NCBI GenBank assembly: GCA_002716645.1
Contig: PBBR01000028.1
Location: 1-24,212, forward strand
Reading direction: 5' to 3'
Source of the DNA: Chloroflexota bacterium
GTDB lineage: Bacteria; Chloroflexota; Dehalococcoidia; UBA3495
Length of the DNA: 24,212 nt
The notes under the pieces were generated by a model that did no database searches, was not told where the DNA came from, and saw only the letters and a program-made list of their open reading frames with translations. Below are positions 7,190 through 14,947 of this stretch, in pieces (the stretch's first letter is position 1; every line of letters starts with the position of its first letter). A program made the translations under genes and the position numbers.

Positions 7190-8212
7190 ATGAAATTACT
7201 CACTTATGGCCACGCTCAAAGCACACGCTGCGGAGTAATCAAAGGGGATAACGTAATAGATGTAAGCTCATTGTTAGAGTTAGATATCCAATTAAAGGAC
7301 GTACAAGCACTACTAGAATTAGATGAAAACATCCTGGCCAAACTAAAAAGTGCACTCGACCAATCCACATCACACGATAGCATCCTACTATCAGAAACGA
7401 CATTATTTTCTCCAATACTGCAGCCACCTACCATCAGGGACTTCATGATTTTCGAAGAACACGCGACTGCACAGGGAACTAGAGAGCGACAAGAAGCATG
7501 GTATAGAATGCCGATCTTCTATTTTTCTAACACCCTATGTGTATTGGGAACTGAAAATTCGTTCCCTCATCCAGACACATGTGAAAGGCTGGATTACGAA
7601 CTAGAGATTGCTTGCATAATCGGTAAGGAAGGGCGAAACATACCTGCATCTGAAGCAATGCAGTACATCGCAGGATTCTGCATATTTAATGACTGGAGCT
7701 GCCGGGACATACAAGCAGACGAAAGTTCTGTCGGCCTTGGCCCCGCAAAAGGCAAAGACTCTGCATCTTCACTTGGACCATGGATGGTGACGACTGACGA
7801 AATGGCACCTTTTTTGAAAGAAGGGAGGCTTCACGTAAAGTGCTCAGCAAAAGTGAATGGCGTCTATTGGGTTAAAGACAGCGACGCTGGAGTCTCATAC
7901 CATACATGGGGAGATATGATAGAAAGAGCCTCCAAGGACAGTAGAATAGTGCCTGGAGACGTACTGGGCTGTGGAACTGTTGGTGGCGGGTCGATAGGAG
8001 AAGCCATACGAAAAGGAGTTCCGGAAGCCCGATTTCTCCTGCCAGGAGACGTCGTAGAAATGGACGTTGAAGGTCTAGGTAATTTAGTTGGCAGAATCGA
8101 CCCCACCGATAACCCCAACCCTGAGTACAGATATAAGGTCACAAGCTTGCCACCAATTCCTGAGAGAGGAATAGCTAAAGATTACAAATACGAGTTCAAG
8201 AATAGATCCTAA
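7190..8212 (+). CDS. Fumarylacetoacetate hydrolase (FAH) family protein
   Basis: FAH-family enzymes are metal-dependent hydrolases, decarboxylases or isomerases acting on beta-diketo or oxo-acid substrates. The 340-residue protein has an N-terminal domain of about 80 residues and the catalytic fold after it. The metal ligands are visible in LDYELEIA (Glu137, Glu139) and FNDWSCRDIQ (Asp168 or Asp173), followed by GPAKGKDSASSLGPW. The late segment PGDVLGCGTVGGGS and GDVVEMDVEGLG complete the family pattern. It resembles the group annotated as 2-keto-4-pentenoate hydratase or ureidoglycolate lyase-like; the substrate is not predictable. AAGGAG lies 11 nt before the ATG. It follows the LRR gene by 58 nt. 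Confidence 0.88.
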   Translation: MKLLTYGHAQSTRCGVIKGDNVIDVSSLLELDIQLKDVQALLELDENILAKLKSALDQSTSHDSILLSETTLFSPILQPPTIRDFMIFEEHATAQGTRERQEAWYRMPIFYFSNTLCVLGTENSFPHPDTCERLDYELEIACIIGKEGRNIPASEAMQYIAGFCIFNDWSCRDIQADESSVGLGPAKGKDSASSLGPWMVTTDEMAPFLKEGRLHVKCSAKVNGVYWVKDSDAGVSYHTWGDMIERASKDSRIVPGDVLGCGTVGGGSIGEAIRKGVPEARFLLPGDVVEMDVEGLGNLVGRIDPTDNPNPEYRYKVTSLPPIPERGIAKDYKYEFKNRS

Positions 8213-8231
8213 ATTGGCGACTAAGGATCAG

Positions 8232-9179
8232 TCACTCTTCAGGATCAAGCGATATATTCTCAAGGATATCTTGAAGCGCCTGATCTAGTAGCGGATCTAA
8301 TTCGACAGGCTGTATGAATGGAGTATATGAATACTCATCTCTGACCTGATCTATTATCTGCCTCGCCTCTTCACTAGACGAGCCCATTTTTTCCAACGCG
8401 TCTGATAACTCTTGGGATTCAGCGTCACCAAGGGATTTAAGCTCTGATAAATCTATACTTAAACCGAATATGGCATTCAGCCTGATCATAATGTCATAAA
8501 AAGAGCGCCTATCAGTGGTGATTGTAGTTTGCTGGCTAGACCCCGATACAAATGGGTACATGGGAGCCAATGCTCCAAACCGAAACATTTCTATGTCACT
8601 GTATTCGTAGTGCGCCATAGATACCAATGCCATCCCAATAGTGGGGCCTCTTCTACTATCGCTACCGTAACTAGAAAATTGAACCCCGTACCTCTCCAAC
8701 GTCGTTTTCATCTCAGATTTACTATATGTACAGGTTATTCTCCGCTCAAGATCTGGAGGAGCAGGCCCATTTACCCCCTCTACTGCCACAACTTGCTTAA
8801 TACCCAATTTCTGAACAGCGCTAAAAAAGGCTTCAGCATATATATCTAATCGGTACCAAGGCTCTTCACCCAAGAAAACTACTAGGCCGTCACCCGCATC
8901 ATAAAAATCATTTTCCCTATTCATAGCAGATGAAGGCAAACCATCATTGAACGCTGCTGCTGGTCTATAGATATCATGCGTCCCAGCCACCTGGAATGGA
9001 TAACACATATTGTTCACATAGTCGCTCATAGACCCTATCTTCCTAGCATTGAGCTTATCTATGAGATATCGAGGCAAGCGACTAGATATTCGGCCACCAT
9101 TAGACCACTGCCTTCTCCAGCCACTAATCATATATTTATAGCTTTGCGCCTCGTCGAAAACAAAGAGTTCTTCAGCCAT
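8232..9179 (-). CDS. PAC2-family protein
   Basis: This 315-residue protein resembles the PAC2 (proteasome assembly chaperone 2) family. It has an early GWRRQWSNGGRISSRLPRYL stretch where that family has its GWPG...A helix, then GDGLVVFLGEEPW, a YAEAFF helix and the VVAVEGVNGPAPP core strand. A C-terminal acidic helical tail (about residues 240-315) lies outside the core. In archaea and eukaryotes PAC2 proteins assist proteasome assembly; in many bacteria the role is unknown and no proteasome gene is present here. The start has AGAGG 9 nt upstream and a good promoter. It converges on the FAH gene with only 19 nt between stops and no terminator seen. Confidence 0.68.
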   Translation of the reverse strand: MAEELFVFDEAQSYKYMISGWRRQWSNGGRISSRLPRYLIDKLNARKIGSMSDYVNNMCYPFQVAGTHDIYRPAAAFNDGLPSSAMNRENDFYDAGDGLVVFLGEEPWYRLDIYAEAFFSAVQKLGIKQVVAVEGVNGPAPPDLERRITCTYSKSEMKTTLERYGVQFSSYGSDSRRGPTIGMALVSMAHYEYSDIEMFRFGALAPMYPFVSGSSQQTTITTDRRSFYDIMIRLNAIFGLSIDLSELKSLGDAESQELSDALEKMGSSSEEARQIIDQVRDEYSYTPFIQPVELDPLLDQALQDILENISLDPEE

Positions 9180-9257
9180 TACACTTTACCTCTGAAGGGG
9201 CTTGTATTGTTCTTTTTATCCCAATGCCCGGAGCACACAGCCACGCTCAGCTGGTGT

Positions 9258-9286
9258 AGTATCTACCCACCGTAACATAATGTCAA
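9258..9286 (-). promoter_or_regulatory. Candidate sigma-70-type promoter for the PAC2-family gene
   Basis: On the minus strand a perfect TTGACA (9286-9281) is followed after 17 nt by GATACT (9263-9258). This places the transcript start near 9251, about 70 nt before the ATG at 9179. The remainder of the 174-nt gap to exonuclease III shows no further feature. Confidence 0.5.
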
Positions 9287-9353
9287 AGTGGACTTTTGAT
9301 TCTGAATTATGCCCTCAGGCTGATCACAAATTATATAGCACGTCCAATTAGTC

Positions 9354-10118
9354 TCATAAATCCAAATCGATTCCTATTGGACAGTGATCAGATCCCATGA
9401 CCTCTGGCATTATAAAACCTGCACTGACCTTATCTTTAAATTCTTCGTTAACAAAGAAATAATCAATCCTCCATCCAACATTTCGGGCTCGTGCTCCACC
9501 GCGATTGTCCCACCAGGAATATTGGCCTGGTTCCTCATTGAACATACGTAACGTATCAACAAAGCCATTTTCTACCCACTTGTCCATCCACTCCCGCTCC
9601 ATTGGCAAGAATCCTGATATTTTTTCGTTTTCTTTAGGACGAGCCAAGTCAATAGGTTTGTGCGCTGTATTAACATCACCGCAGACAACTATATTCCTAC
9701 CCTCCGAATGAAGCTTGTCGATATGTTTTAAAAATGCTTCGTAAAAATCCATCTTGTACTCTAATCGTTCTGTACGACTCTTACCATTAGGGAAATATAT
9801 ATTGAATAATATGAATGCATCATAATCCAATTGTAATATGCGCCCCTCATTATCAAATTTGTCTATACCAAATCCAAAGTCAACTTTGGTTGGTTCCGAT
9901 CTGGTATACGTTGCTACACCGCTATACCCTTTTCTTTCTGCAGAACTGAAATAAGTGTGATATCCATCCACAGAAGTGAGCTGATCAGACAACTGCTCTT
10001 TATGAGCTTTAGTTTCTTGAAGATTAAGTACATCTGGAGCAATTTCACTGAACCAATCTACAAACCCTTTTCTCTCCGCAGCCCGAATTCCGTTTACATT
10101 CCAAGACAGCAACCGCAT
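9354..10118 (-). CDS. xth: Exodeoxyribonuclease III (AP endonuclease)
   Basis: This Mg-dependent enzyme cleaves DNA at abasic sites and degrades 3' ends during base-excision repair. The 254-residue protein begins with the conserved SWNVNGIRA, followed by LNLQETKA (metal-binding Glu). It continues with YSGVATYTR, the [16 protein letters not shown] stretch (Asp-Asn pair), WRIDYFFV and the terminal [11 protein letters not shown] (catalytic Asp-His). All family motifs are intact. The ATG at 10118 is preferred over the in-frame TTG at 10124 because a GGGGG stretch lies 6 nt before it. A TATAAT (minus strand, 10144-10139) just upstream could be the -10 box, though no convincing -35 was found. Confidence 0.95.
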   Translation of the reverse strand: MRLLSWNVNGIRAAERKGFVDWFSEIAPDVLNLQETKAHKEQLSDQLTSVDGYHTYFSSAERKGYSGVATYTRSEPTKVDFGFGIDKFDNEGRILQLDYDAFILFNIYFPNGKSRTERLEYKMDFYEAFLKHIDKLHSEGRNIVVCGDVNTAHKPIDLARPKENEKISGFLPMEREWMDKWVENGFVDTLRMFNEEPGQYSWWDNRGGARARNVGWRIDYFFVNEEFKDKVSAGFIMPEVMGSDHCPIGIDLDL

Positions 10119-10213
10119 AATCAACCCCCGCAGCGCGTATTATAAAACGCCTTTGAATTGTGACCCCCATATTGCCTGCTAGTCAACCATACCGGCAAAA
10201 ACTTAACCCCCTC

Positions 10214-11296
10214 TCAGATCGTAGTTATCACCCGTTCACACACCTCAGCAGCCAATAGTACTTGTTCAATATCAGCCGTCTCACTAGTAGTATGGAAACC
10301 AGTAACCCCAATCCCTACAGGAAGGGCTGTGATACCGTTTTTAAAAAATATATTGGCATCTGATCCTCCGCCGGTATACTCAAACTTCGGAATCAAACCG
10401 ACCTCTGTAACTGCCTTAGCTATCATTTGAGCCGTCTCATTTTCCCGGTCCACCATGTATCCTGCATACGTGTTTTCAATATCCAAGTCTATAGAGCAAC
10501 CGTCATGGGATTGTAAGACCTGAGTAAATATGTCTCTAAACTGATCAGTGTAATATTCAAATTTAGACTGATTGAGGCTTCGTAGTTCTCCATCTAGAAA
10601 AGTATAGTCAGGAATTATATTTCGCTTAATCCCTCCATTGACGACTCCGATATTAGCTGTAGTTTCAAAATCTATCCTTCCTAACGGAAGACGCGTTAAA
10701 ATCTCGGCTGCTATCAAGATAGACGAAACTCCTTTCTCGGGCTCTATACCAGCGTGAGACGCCCTGCCATGAATATGGGCTTTCACAACGTTTTGATATG
10801 GAGCTCCAGTCGTTATACGATTGGCATCTCCTTCAGCGTCAAAAACCATGCCTCTCTTGGCCGTTATACGACTCATCTCCATACTCCTAGCCCCAACCAA
10901 GCCGCCCTCTTCTGCACGACTAAAGGCTACTTCTATTGGAACATGGTCTTGATGCGATTCTATAACGGTCTCTAATGCCTCTAGTACGATAGTGACCCCA
11001 GATTTACAATCTCCACCTAAAATAGTAGTGCCATCGGACTTCAATGTGTCGCCGGCCAGAATTGGTTTTATACCTCTTCCGGGTTCCACTGTATCGAGAT
11101 GCGCTGATAAAACTATAGGGTCACCTATTCCTGACAGATTAGCTATTACATTTTTGAATGAGTCGTGGTAAACGCTAAAGCCGAGGGCCTCAAGCCTATT
11201 TGAAACCTCTTGGTCCATAGCATCTTCTTCGCCTGTCGGACTGTCAATTTGCACTAAATCCATGAAAGTCTTGATCAATCTATCCTTATTAGCCAT
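10214..11296 (-). CDS. M20-family metallopeptidase (peptidase T-like)
   Basis: This is a di-zinc aminopeptidase or deacylase of the M20 clan, most like the PepT-type proteins of Firmicutes and Chloroflexota. It shows SAHLDTVEPG (first metal His and Asp), GGDCKSG (bridging Asp), AEEGGLVGA (catalytic Glu) and VFDAEGD. The C-terminal GGGSDANIFF and GFHTTSE supply the last metal ligand. The dimerisation (lid) domain lies between, around SHAGIEPEKG. The 360-residue length is normal. The ATG at 11296 is chosen over a GTG six bases earlier because GAGG sits about 5 nt before it. Substrate probably small peptides. It is divergent from the Nudix gene. Confidence 0.9.
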   Translation of the reverse strand: MANKDRLIKTFMDLVQIDSPTGEEDAMDQEVSNRLEALGFSVYHDSFKNVIANLSGIGDPIVLSAHLDTVEPGRGIKPILAGDTLKSDGTTILGGDCKSGVTIVLEALETVIESHQDHVPIEVAFSRAEEGGLVGARSMEMSRITAKRGMVFDAEGDANRITTGAPYQNVVKAHIHGRASHAGIEPEKGVSSILIAAEILTRLPLGRIDFETTANIGVVNGGIKRNIIPDYTFLDGELRSLNQSKFEYYTDQFRDIFTQVLQSHDGCSIDLDIENTYAGYMVDRENETAQMIAKAVTEVGLIPKFEYTGGGSDANIFFKNGITALPVGIGVTGFHTTSETADIEQVLLAAEVCERVITTI

Positions 11297-11353
11297 CCCC
11301 ACCTCAATCCTATCTATACTATGACCTCATCACTCCAAAAAGGCTCATCATGT

Positions 11354-11382
11354 TCACTATATACACTAATAGAGTATAGTGA
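11354..11382. promoter_or_regulatory. Operator-like inverted repeat between divergent genes
   Basis: TCACTATA (11354-11361) and TATAGTGA (11375-11382) form a perfect 8-bp dyad with a 13-nt spacer. The spacer itself allows an alternative TATAC/GTATA pairing. It lies between the divergent M20 peptidase and Nudix genes and could be a transcription factor site or overlapping -10 regions. No -35 match accompanies it. Confidence 0.35.
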
Positions 11383-11414
11383 TGCCAGAAATTTTAAGTG
11401 AGTGATGAACCAGT

Positions 11415-12095
11415 ATGGGTGCAAACCAAGATCGCAAAAGTATTTTAACCCGAATAAGAGGAGTTATGGGAGACGAATCTGTGGAGGGGAATATAATCGA
11501 GACACAGGTATTCTGCATAAACGATGGCGCTATTATTCCGACCGGTTCATGGCGCCCCGAAGAATATACTCATAATGACCATGCTAACCCCAGGGCTTTC
11601 GTGTTTGACCCAAACATGATCTGGAGATTCAAAGAAGACAATGAACTCGTCCATTTCACCGCAGGGACAATATTATGGAGAAAAGAATATGATCAGATAA
11701 GATACTGCCTAATGCGAAGACGACGGTATCCGGCAGGTTACTACACAATACCAGCAGGACATATAGAACTTGGGGAGACTCCCCATATGTCCGCCCTTAG
11801 AGAATCCTTTGAGGAGTCAGGGCTAGGAGTTATATCAATCGAACAGATAGCTGGAGGTAGCACACCTTACGAAGGAATAGAATTACTTGACGAATGCCGT
11901 AGAGGTAGTATTTACCACATTTGGACATTATTTTCGTGTGAATGCATAGGAGAACCCTCATTAAGTGAAGAGGGCGACGTAATCGGATGGTATACGCAAT
12001 CAGAAATAGTTAATAATCTGAGTCTTAACAGAGCCTCAGGATATTTTTTTGGAGAATTATTCAATGAGACGCCAAAAAATGTTCGTGCCCAATGA
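11415..12095 (+). CDS. Nudix hydrolase
   Basis: Nudix enzymes hydrolyse nucleoside diphosphates linked to another moiety, using Mg bound in the Nudix box. The complete box G-x5-E-x7-RE-x2-EE-x-G lies at residues 115-137, from GHIELGE to FEESGL. It is preceded by CLMRRRRYPAGYYTIPAGH. The protein has an unusually long N-terminal part of about 80 residues that I do not recognise. The ribosome-binding site is weak (only AAGTGAG upstream). The stop overlaps the start of the CYTH-domain gene in an ATGA arrangement, so the two are translationally coupled and probably functionally linked. Substrate unknown. Confidence 0.88.
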   Translation: MGANQDRKSILTRIRGVMGDESVEGNIIETQVFCINDGAIIPTGSWRPEEYTHNDHANPRAFVFDPNMIWRFKEDNELVHFTAGTILWRKEYDQIRYCLMRRRRYPAGYYTIPAGHIELGETPHMSALRESFEESGLGVISIEQIAGGSTPYEGIELLDECRRGSIYHIWTLFSCECIGEPSLSEEGDVIGWYTQSEIVNNLSLNRASGYFFGELFNETPKNVRAQ

Positions 12096-12886
12096 ATGAA
12101 ATAGAATCGACATTAATAATTGCAAACGACATAAGCTACCTCAATACTCATACGATCGAAAAAATAATCGCCCTTGAAAAAGTAGGACATTATCCGATAA
12201 GTCAGGGTCCCTTCCTATCAATCACCGACTCTTATTTTGATGGCTTGAGTCCATCTTGGCAAAAATCAGGATTCAGCCTGCGTATAAGACAATCTAACCT
12301 TGATACCCTAATAACACTAAAAGGCCCCTCTCAATATCTAGATAATGAAATTACAAGCAAAGTTGAAATAGAAAGGCCATGGTCTCCAGAGTCTCTCCAT
12401 GAGATAACCGATGAGTTAAAGAGAGAAGATCTGCAATTCAAATCAGCACCATCTAATGTTTCATCATTAGACCCTCATACGGCTTTGAAAATGATAGGAT
12501 TCCGATTGATACAAACGAGACTCAATGATCGCCGAACAAAGACCATACTAAGTCCAGATGGATCGAGTGTCGTCGCAGAGATGGCCATCGACCACGTAAC
12601 TTACAACAATGATACTTATCCAGTTAAGCATAATGAAATAGAGATAGAATTAAAGGGATCCGGTAATGTATCGGACCTCAAAAACATAACAGGCGAATTA
12701 ACATCCCTATACCCGGAAACCCTTTGCCCATGGCGGTTTGGCAAACTCTCAACAGGGATGGCTATCGACTATTTACACGAAAAGAACAAACTAGAAGATT
12801 TACTCTTTGAGGATCGCTCAATAAAGAAGACAGGATATAATGCCCTTCATGAAATATTGAGCTTAGTGCATGAAGATACCATATGA
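12092..12886 (+). CDS. CYTH-domain protein (class IV adenylate cyclase / triphosphatase-like)
   Basis: CYTH proteins form a beta-barrel tunnel that binds triphosphates through rows of acidic and basic residues. Visible elements in this 264-residue protein are the N-terminal EIE, SLRIR-like FSLRIRQ, the LITLKGP strand, VEIERPW, RRTKTIL, AEMAIDHVTY and NEIEIELKG. The usual N-terminal ExExK signature reads EIEST, so its lysine is missing. Classic triphosphatase or cyclase activity is therefore uncertain. The ATG overlaps the Nudix stop by 4 nt, suggesting coupled expression and related phosphate chemistry. Confidence 0.8.
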   Translation: MNEIESTLIIANDISYLNTHTIEKIIALEKVGHYPISQGPFLSITDSYFDGLSPSWQKSGFSLRIRQSNLDTLITLKGPSQYLDNEITSKVEIERPWSPESLHEITDELKREDLQFKSAPSNVSSLDPHTALKMIGFRLIQTRLNDRRTKTILSPDGSSVVAEMAIDHVTYNNDTYPVKHNEIEIELKGSGNVSDLKNITGELTSLYPETLCPWRFGKLSTGMAIDYLHEKNKLEDLLFEDRSIKKTGYNALHEILSLVHEDTI

Positions 12887-12931
12887 GATAGACTAAAGTA
12901 GAGTTGAACCACACTTTATTGGGCAAATAAT

Positions 12932-13177
12932 ATGAACATCGAAGTAACATTTTTCGCACTTTATCGCGAACGTGTTGGCAAGAATAAATACACGGTTCGT
13001 CTACCGGAGATGGCTAATGTTGCAGACTTGGTCGCAGAAATTCGTGGACAATTCCCCCTCATAGCTCCACCCTCCGTAAATATAGTAGTATCAGTTAACA
13101 CTGAATATGCAGAAGAAACGGATATACTTTACGACGGGGACGACGTTTGCCTTATTCCACCAGTCAGCGGAGGGTAA
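12932..13177 (+). CDS. moaD: Molybdopterin synthase sulfur carrier subunit MoaD
   Basis: MoaD is a ubiquitin-like sulfur carrier whose C-terminal glycine is thiocarboxylated and donates sulfur to precursor Z in molybdenum cofactor synthesis. The 81-residue protein begins with the VTFFALYRERVGKNK strand-turn and ends in the diagnostic PPVSGG. Both the length and the terminal Gly-Gly fit. No strong ribosome-binding site is seen before the ATG. The gene is followed after 2 nt by moaE, so the two subunits of molybdopterin synthase are made together. No other molybdenum cofactor gene is in the window. Confidence 0.93.
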   Translation: MNIEVTFFALYRERVGKNKYTVRLPEMANVADLVAEIRGQFPLIAPPSVNIVVSVNTEYAEETDILYDGDDVCLIPPVSGG

Positions 13178-13179
13178 GA

Positions 13180-13623
13180 TTGATAAATATTACTTATGAC
13201 AAACTAGATCCTGAAAGATTAACTCAAGCAATGCGCAGTAGCGCCAATGGTGCAGTAGTAACCTTCCTCGGTACAACAAGAGACTCGTTCGATGGCAAAA
13301 AGGTAATAAGGCTGGAATACGAAGCCTACGAAGAGATGGCTATTAAAAAGCTCCATGAAATACGCAAAGAAATACAACAACAATTCTCTATAGAAGACAT
13401 AGCTATATCTCACCGTATTGGGGTGGTGGATATAAGCGAGATAAGCTTAGCAGTCGTGGTTGCGTCACCCCACAGAAAAGAAGCCTTTATGGCATGCCAG
13501 AAAATAGTGGATCGTGTGAAAGAAATAGTTCCTATTTGGAAAAAGGAAATATTTGAAGGCGGGTCACACTGGGTAGCTTGTGAAAATCATGAGTTCGATG
13601 GGAATAAACAGGAAACCATATAA
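13180..13623 (+). CDS. moaE: Molybdopterin synthase catalytic subunit MoaE
   Basis: MoaE converts precursor Z to molybdopterin using the thiocarboxylate of MoaD. The 147-residue protein has GAVVTFLGTTRD, LEYEAYEEMA, ISHRIGVVDI, VASPHRKEAF and the catalytic-lysine region KEIVPIWKKEIFEGG followed by HWV. The start is a TTG at 13180: the GGAGGG at the end of moaD sits 5 nt before it. A longer in-frame TTG at 13147 inside moaD would add 11 residues unlike the family. It converges on tenA; no hairpin terminator is visible in the 41-nt gap. Confidence 0.93.
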   Translation: MINITYDKLDPERLTQAMRSSANGAVVTFLGTTRDSFDGKKVIRLEYEAYEEMAIKKLHEIRKEIQQQFSIEDIAISHRIGVVDISEISLAVVVASPHRKEAFMACQKIVDRVKEIVPIWKKEIFEGGSHWVACENHEFDGNKQETI

Positions 13624-13664
13624 AGGACACAGCGCATCTAACAAGAGTGACGACGATATCTAAA

Positions 13665-14327
13665 TTACCACTGCTCTAAATTGTAAGCCATATCCCAAAA
13701 CAGATGCTCAAACCTTAAGCTGGTCAAATAGGACTCTGTCATTCTAGATCTTTCCTCTGTCCCAGCCAGGGCCCCTACATTATCGGCCAATCCTCTGATA
13801 GTAGCTGCTAACTCTCCAAATTCTGGTGAAGTGTACATATCAATCCATTGACTGTACAAAGGCGCATTGCTTGGCTTACCTAATTTTGAAAGATGTTCGC
13901 CAATCTCCCAGTATCCCAGCTGACAAGGCAATAAGGCTGCAACTAGTTCAGCGAATGTACCGTGATATGCAGTTTTCAACAAAAAAGCTGTATATGAAAT
14001 AGTTGTCGGAGAAGCTACAGTCTGTTCCAAGTCGGATAGAGTTATCCCAAATTCCTGACAATATTTTCTATGGAGATCCATTTCAACATTCAGGGTTTCA
14101 TCAAGTAAACTTGCAAACCAACTCATCGTGTCTAAGTCTGGGGCTTTGGCGGACGCTACAGCTAATACCCTACTGTAATCAATCAGATACACGTAGTCCT
14201 GTAACACATAATGCCTAAAATTCTTGACATTAAGTGTGCCGTTACCTACTCCGACAATAAAAGGATGTCCGAGAATACTATCTCGTATTGACTGATATTC
14301 AGTCTCTACATCACTTACAAATCCCAT
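13665..14327 (-). CDS. tenA: TenA-family protein (aminopyrimidine aminohydrolase / thiaminase II)
   Basis: TenA hydrolyses aminopyrimidine breakdown products of thiamine for salvage. The 220-residue all-helical protein shows FRHYVLQDYVYL (active-site Asp and Tyr), ALLPCQLGYWEIG with the catalytic cysteine, and RFEHLFWDMAY with the conserved glutamate near the C-terminus. It therefore belongs to the cysteine-containing TenA_C type. The ATG at 14327 is preceded by AGGTTGAG. No TPP riboswitch elements were found in the leader. It is expressed from its own promoter, back to back with that of the replication operon. Confidence 0.92.
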   Translation of the reverse strand: MGFVSDVETEYQSIRDSILGHPFIVGVGNGTLNVKNFRHYVLQDYVYLIDYSRVLAVASAKAPDLDTMSWFASLLDETLNVEMDLHRKYCQEFGITLSDLEQTVASPTTISYTAFLLKTAYHGTFAELVAALLPCQLGYWEIGEHLSKLGKPSNAPLYSQWIDMYTSPEFGELAATIRGLADNVGALAGTEERSRMTESYLTSLRFEHLFWDMAYNLEQW

Positions 14328-14390
14328 GGTCTCAACCTACTCACATAAATAAAACTTTACGAATAAAAGGCCTGAAACTACGCCGCATTC

Positions 14391-14420
14391 AGGATAATTC
14401 GGGGCATGATATAGTGTCAA
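14391..14420 (-). promoter_or_regulatory. Candidate promoter for tenA
   Basis: On the minus strand a perfect TTGACA (14420-14415) and TATCCT (14396-14391) are separated by 18 nt. This gives a start near 14384 and a leader of about 57 nt. Confidence 0.5.
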
Positions 14421-14427
14421 ACAAGCT

Positions 14428-14456
14428 TTGAGGTAACTACCAGAATAGTGTATCAT
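14428..14456 (+). promoter_or_regulatory. Candidate promoter of the rplI-dnaB replication operon
   Basis: TTGAGG (14428-14433) and TATCAT (14451-14456) are spaced by 17 nt and predict a start near 14463, about 30 nt before rplI. The -35 box lies only 7 nt from the tenA -35 box on the other strand, so the two promoters fire outward from one point. Confidence 0.5.
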
Positions 14457-14492
14457 GGTGTCTAATTTATCCGTGATTAACAGAGGACTGCC

Positions 14493-14942
14493 ATGCACGT
14501 AATATTCTTGGAAGATGTACCTGACAAAGCTCACGCCGGAGAAGTCGTAAAAGTAGCCGATGGGTACGCTCGTAATTACCTTCTCCCAAAAGGACTCGCT
14601 CAGGTAGTAACACCTGAAATCCTTAAACGGGTAGACAAGATTAAATCGGAAGGGGACACCCGAAGGATAAAAGAAACTGAAGCAATGGAAGAGCTAGCTC
14701 AGCTCTTAGACAATACAAGGATCAATGTTGCTGCAAGGGTTACACCAACAGGGCGGTACTATGGAGCCATAACTAACAATAGAATCGCCGACGAACTAAC
14801 AGCAGTTCTGGGAAGGGATATAGATCGTCGGATTGTCGAGGTAATCGAGCCTATACGTGAACCTGGTGAGCATGAGATCACCTTACGCTTGTCTTCAGAC
14901 ATTCAGGCCACTATATACATCAATGCGGAAAACGAAGAGTAA
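14493..14942 (+). CDS. rplI: 50S ribosomal protein bL9
   Basis: bL9 binds domain V of 23S rRNA and projects from the large subunit near the L1 stalk. The 149-residue protein has the N-terminal bL9 signature VIFLEDVPDKAHAGEVVKVA followed by GYARNYLLPKGLA. A charged connecting helix and the C-terminal RNA-binding domain with GRYYGAIT then follow. The length is standard. AGAGGA 6 nt before the ATG marks the start. It heads the operon with dnaB, an arrangement common in bacteria. Confidence 0.97.
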   Translation: MHVIFLEDVPDKAHAGEVVKVADGYARNYLLPKGLAQVVTPEILKRVDKIKSEGDTRRIKETEAMEELAQLLDNTRINVAARVTPTGRYYGAITNNRIADELTAVLGRDIDRRIVEVIEPIREPGEHEITLRLSSDIQATIYINAENEE

Positions 14943-14947
14943 TATCA

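Noticed and set aside
14328..14492. TPP riboswitch upstream of tenA
   Set aside because: No CTGAGA or ACCTGA-type conserved elements are present on the minus strand.
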